Positions 61,092 through 64,000 of a DNA stretch of 64,000 nucleotides are shown piece by piece (the stretch's first letter is position 1; every line of letters begins with the position of its first letter). This DNA comes from Pseudarthrobacter phenanthrenivorans. Its GTDB lineage: Bacteria > Actinomycetota > Actinomycetes > Actinomycetales > Micrococcaceae. Under the pieces are notes generated by a model, which saw only the letters and a list, made by a program, of their open reading frames with translations, had not been told where the DNA came from and did no database searches. Both the position numbers and the translations under genes were made by a program. Where the stretch lies: positions 1-64,000 of the forward strand of contig NZ_JWTB01000022.1 of assembly GCF_000813845.1 (NCBI RefSeq), given 5' to 3'.

Positions 61092-61117
61092 CTGTCCTGG
61101 AATCATCCTAGCCGGAG

Positions 61118-61855
61118 CTAGGCGGTGACCAGCGTGCCCAGCTTCTCGCCGAGGATGGCGCGGGTGACGTTGCCTTCACCCTCCATGCCGAACACCACCA
61201 TGGACAGGTTGTTGTCCTTGCACATGGTCATGGCCGTCTGGTCCATCACCCGGATGTCGCGGCGCAGCGCGTCGTCGTAGCTGAGGGTTTCGAGCCGCTC
61301 CGCGGTGGGGTCCTTCTTGGGGTCCGCGGTGTACACGGCATCGACGCCGCTCTTGGCCATCAGGACCACGTCGGCATGGACTTCCAGGGCCCGCTGGGCG
61401 GCAACGGTGTCGGTGGAGAAGTACGGCAGGCCGGCGCCGGCACCAAAGATGACCACGCGGCCCTTTTCCATGTGGCGGATGGCGCGGCGCGGGATGTAGG
61501 CCTCGGCCACCTGGCCCATGGTGATGGCGCTCTGGACACGGGTTTCCACGCCTGCCTGCTCAAGGAAGTCCTGCAAGGCCAGGCAGTTCATGACCGTTCC
61601 CAGCATGCCCATGTAGTCGGCGCGGGAGCGGTCCATGCCGCTTTGGGACAGTTCGGCGCCGCGGAAGAAGTTGCCTCCGCCCACCACGATGGCGACCTCC
61701 ACCTGCGGGACGGCGGCGGCGATCTGCTTGGCAACGTCGCGGACGGTTTCGGGATCGACACCCAGTTTCCCGCCGCCGAAGACCTCGCCGGAGAGCTTCA
61801 GGAGGACCCGCCGCCGGCTCTTCTCTGAATGCGTGACAGTGTTGACGGCTTCCAT
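61118..61855 (-). CDS. pyrH: UMP kinase
   Basis: Hexameric UMP kinase of the amino-acid-kinase fold. The 245-aa protein has [15 protein letters not shown], the phosphate-binding [31 protein letters not shown], and [20 protein letters not shown]. The ATG at 61855 has GGGAAGG 4 nt upstream; the longer reading to 62119 crosses the tsf terminator and is rejected. It lies between tsf and frr in the standard order. Confidence 0.97.
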   Translation of the reverse strand: MEAVNTVTHSEKSRRRVLLKLSGEVFGGGKLGVDPETVRDVAKQIAAAVPQVEVAIVVGGGNFFRGAELSQSGMDRSRADYMGMLGTVMNCLALQDFLEQAGVETRVQSAITMGQVAEAYIPRRAIRHMEKGRVVIFGAGAGLPYFSTDTVAAQRALEVHADVVLMAKSGVDAVYTADPKKDPTAERLETLSYDDALRRDIRVMDQTAMTMCKDNNLSMVVFGMEGEGNVTRAILGEKLGTLVTA

Positions 61856-61964
61856 GATGCCTTCCCGTTGGTGACTCTGAAAAAAGGGTATCCTGCCGGC
61901 TCCGGTGGTCGGAACCGGCCGCGCTCCGTGTGGACTGCGCGTGGGGTGGATTGTGAGCATGCAA

Positions 61965-61994
61965 AAGGGGCGGCCACCGAAGTGGCCACCCCTT
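61965..61994 (-). terminator. Intrinsic terminator of tsf
   Basis: A 13-bp stem with one mismatch (61965-61977 with 61982-61994) has a TTCG tetraloop on the minus strand and is followed by CTTTTGC. It lies 10 nt after the tsf stop and separates rpsB-tsf from pyrH-frr-cdsA. Confidence 0.88.
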
Positions 61995-62003
61995 GCAGTT
62001 CGA

Positions 62004-62840
<837 letters not shown>

Positions 62841-62883
62841 GTGAACCCCTCTGTCTAGAAATGTGTGGTGGTGTGTACGGACC

Positions 62884-62923
62884 GACAGGACGGCAGCCCA
62901 CGGGGGTGGGCTGCCATCCTGTC
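62884..62923 (-). terminator. Hairpin between rpsB and tsf
   Basis: Stems GACAGGA/TCCTGTC (62884-62890 with 62917-62923) and GGCAGCCCAC/GTGGGCTGCC (62892-62901 with 62906-62915) form 17 bp with one C/A mismatch and a 4-nt loop. No T-tract follows on the minus strand. It may act as an attenuator or processing site that sets the rpsB:tsf ratio. Confidence 0.65.
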
Positions 62924-62967
62924 AGCAGCTCCGGCTGCGGACAGCGCGGAGAATCCGGTTATGTGAC

Positions 62968-63813
62968 TTACTTGGCGTCTTCGGCGGGAGCCTCGGCGGC
63001 GGCCGGAGCTTCAGCGTTCTCTGCCGGAGCTTCAGCGGCTTCTGCCTTGCTGCCTTCGAGGAGCTCGCGCTCCCACTCGGCGAGCGGCTCTTCCGGAGCT
63101 TCGGTGGCGCCGGTGCCGCGGTTGTTGCGGGCGATCAGGCCTTCGGCAACGGCGTCGGCGACAACGCGGGTCAGGAGGTTCACGGAGCGGATGGCGTCGT
63201 CGTTGCCCGGGATCGGGAAGTCGACTTCGTCGGGATCGCAGTTGGTGTCCAGGATGGCAACAACCGGGATGTTCAGCTTCTTGGCCTCGTCAACGGCGAG
63301 GTGTTCCTTCTTGGTGTCGACAACCCAGAGCAGGGACGGAGCCTTGGTCAGGTTGCGGATACCGCCGAGGTTGGACTCGAGCTTGGTGAGTTCACGCTTG
63401 AGGAGCAGCAGCTCCTTCTTGGTGTACGCGGAACCGGCGACGTCGTCGAAGTCGATCTCTTCGAGTTCCTTCATGCGCTGGATGCGCTTGGCGACCGTCT
63501 GGAAGTTGGTCAGCATACCGCCGAGCCAGCGCTGGTTGACGTAGGGCTGGCCCACGCGGGTTGCCTGCTCGGCAATTGCTTCCTGGGCCTGCTTCTTGGT
63601 GCCGACGAAGAGCACGGTGCCGCCGTGGGCAACAGTGGCCTTGACGAACTCGTAGGCGCGGTCGATGTAGGACAGCGACTGCTGCAGGTCGATGATGTAG
63701 ATGCCGTTGCGCTCGGTGAAGATGAAGCGCTTCATCTTCGGGTTCCAACGACGGGTCTGGTGTCCAAAGTGGACGCCGCTGTCAAGCAGCTGGCGCATGG
63801 TTACGACGGGCAT
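62968..63813 (-). CDS. rpsB: 30S ribosomal protein S2
   Basis: 281-aa S2. It starts [20 protein letters not shown] with AAGGAG 7 nt upstream of the ATG at 63813, and has [46 protein letters not shown] and [19 protein letters not shown] then [13 protein letters not shown] Glu/Ala-rich tail of about 45 residues extends the C-terminus, as in related actinobacteria. Confidence 0.98.
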   Translation of the reverse strand: MPVVTMRQLLDSGVHFGHQTRRWNPKMKRFIFTERNGIYIIDLQQSLSYIDRAYEFVKATVAHGGTVLFVGTKKQAQEAIAEQATRVGQPYVNQRWLGGMLTNFQTVAKRIQRMKELEEIDFDDVAGSAYTKKELLLLKRELTKLESNLGGIRNLTKAPSLLWVVDTKKEHLAVDEAKKLNIPVVAILDTNCDPDEVDFPIPGNDDAIRSVNLLTRVVADAVAEGLIARNNRGTGATEAPEEPLAEWERELLEGSKAEAAEAPAENAEAPAAAEAPAEDAK

Positions 63814-64000
63814 TCCGACGCTCCTTATTTTCCGGCAGGTCATTCATGAGAGAACCCGGAGGCTTCTTACCCTGCCAATTGTTGACGGTTGATCAGCGTG
63901 GCCCGGATGGGCCGTGCTCCTGGCATCCACCGCTCTTCCCATCAGGACCAAAGCCTGACCGCAGGAAGCGCGGTCCTCCATGGACGACGCCGAAGCGTTG
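63814..64000 (-). promoter_or_regulatory. rpsB upstream region, incomplete
   Basis: No gene is seen between the rpsB start and the window edge. AGGACC near 63948 and GGTCCT near 63971 could pair, and GGCCCGGATGGGCC near 63900 forms a short hairpin. An rpsB leader with S2 autoregulation is plausible, but the promoter may lie outside the window. Confidence 0.35.

Noticed and set aside
61106-61127. Possible fourth stop-codon repeat at the pyrH end (CTAG at 61108 and 61118, period 10)
   Set aside because: Only two partial copies with 8 of 10 matches; too weak to add to the three clear cases.

Overview
The window looks like a chromosome segment of a high-G+C actinobacterium of the Arthrobacter/Pseudarthrobacter type (Micrococcaceae). 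The inference rests on G+C-rich codon use, many GTG/TTG starts, an actinobacterial housekeeping gene order, DivIVA/Wag31-type and DUF4439/DUF4081/DUF4383 proteins, and a leucine-catabolic cluster laid out like that of mycobacteria. No rRNA, tRNA, CRISPR array, insertion sequence or prophage was recognised.

The backbone runs on the minus strand. From right to left it carries rpsB-tsf-pyrH-frr-cdsA and a DivIVA-domain gene (58.8-63.8 kb), dxr-rseP (32.6-35.1 kb), ispG with its DUF4081 acetyltransferase (28.6-30.6 kb), proS (23.2-25.0 kb), rimP-nusA-ylxR-infB-rbfA (11.8-17.8 kb), truB-two membrane genes-ribF (5.2-8.0 kb) and rpsO-pnp (0.07-2.8 kb). These genes serve translation, RNA turnover, isoprenoid, lipid, flavin and pyrimidine metabolism.

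Between them lie accessory blocks: a tryptophan-to-anthranilate pair (kynA-kynU); an aminotransferase, a thioredoxin and a guanine deaminase; a secreted ScyD-type protein; DUF4439, VIT1-type and streptomycin-kinase-like genes; a decarboxylase; an ABC exporter with its own TetR regulator and a clear operator; a SatD-like/DUF3307-like pair; and a lipase-maturation-factor-like protein. The largest block (36.7-50.0 kb) joins a branched-chain 2-oxoacid dehydrogenase operon to an acyl-CoA dehydrogenase, a biotin carboxylase/carboxyltransferase pair, a CoA-transferase, a MaoC hydratase and a CitE-type lyase. Its content matches the M. tuberculosis Rv2495c-Rv2506 locus, so leucine and possibly itaconate degradation are predicted. 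Next to it (52.1-58.8 kb) two sodium/solute symporters flank a LytS/LytTR two-component pair, probably for acetate or pyruvate uptake.

Three patterns cut across these blocks. (1) Three unrelated genes end inside short tandem repeats (periods 14, 16 and 14 bp) that copy the stop codon into all three reading frames. (2) About ten genes have a TANNNT -10 hexamer only 6-8 nt before the start codon, predicting leaderless mRNAs. (3) CRP/GlxR-like TGTGA-N6-TCACA sites lie in the control regions of both leucine operons and of the acetate symporter. Start sites were chosen from Shine-Dalgarno or -10 spacing; all functions are inferred by reading the sequence, without database searches.
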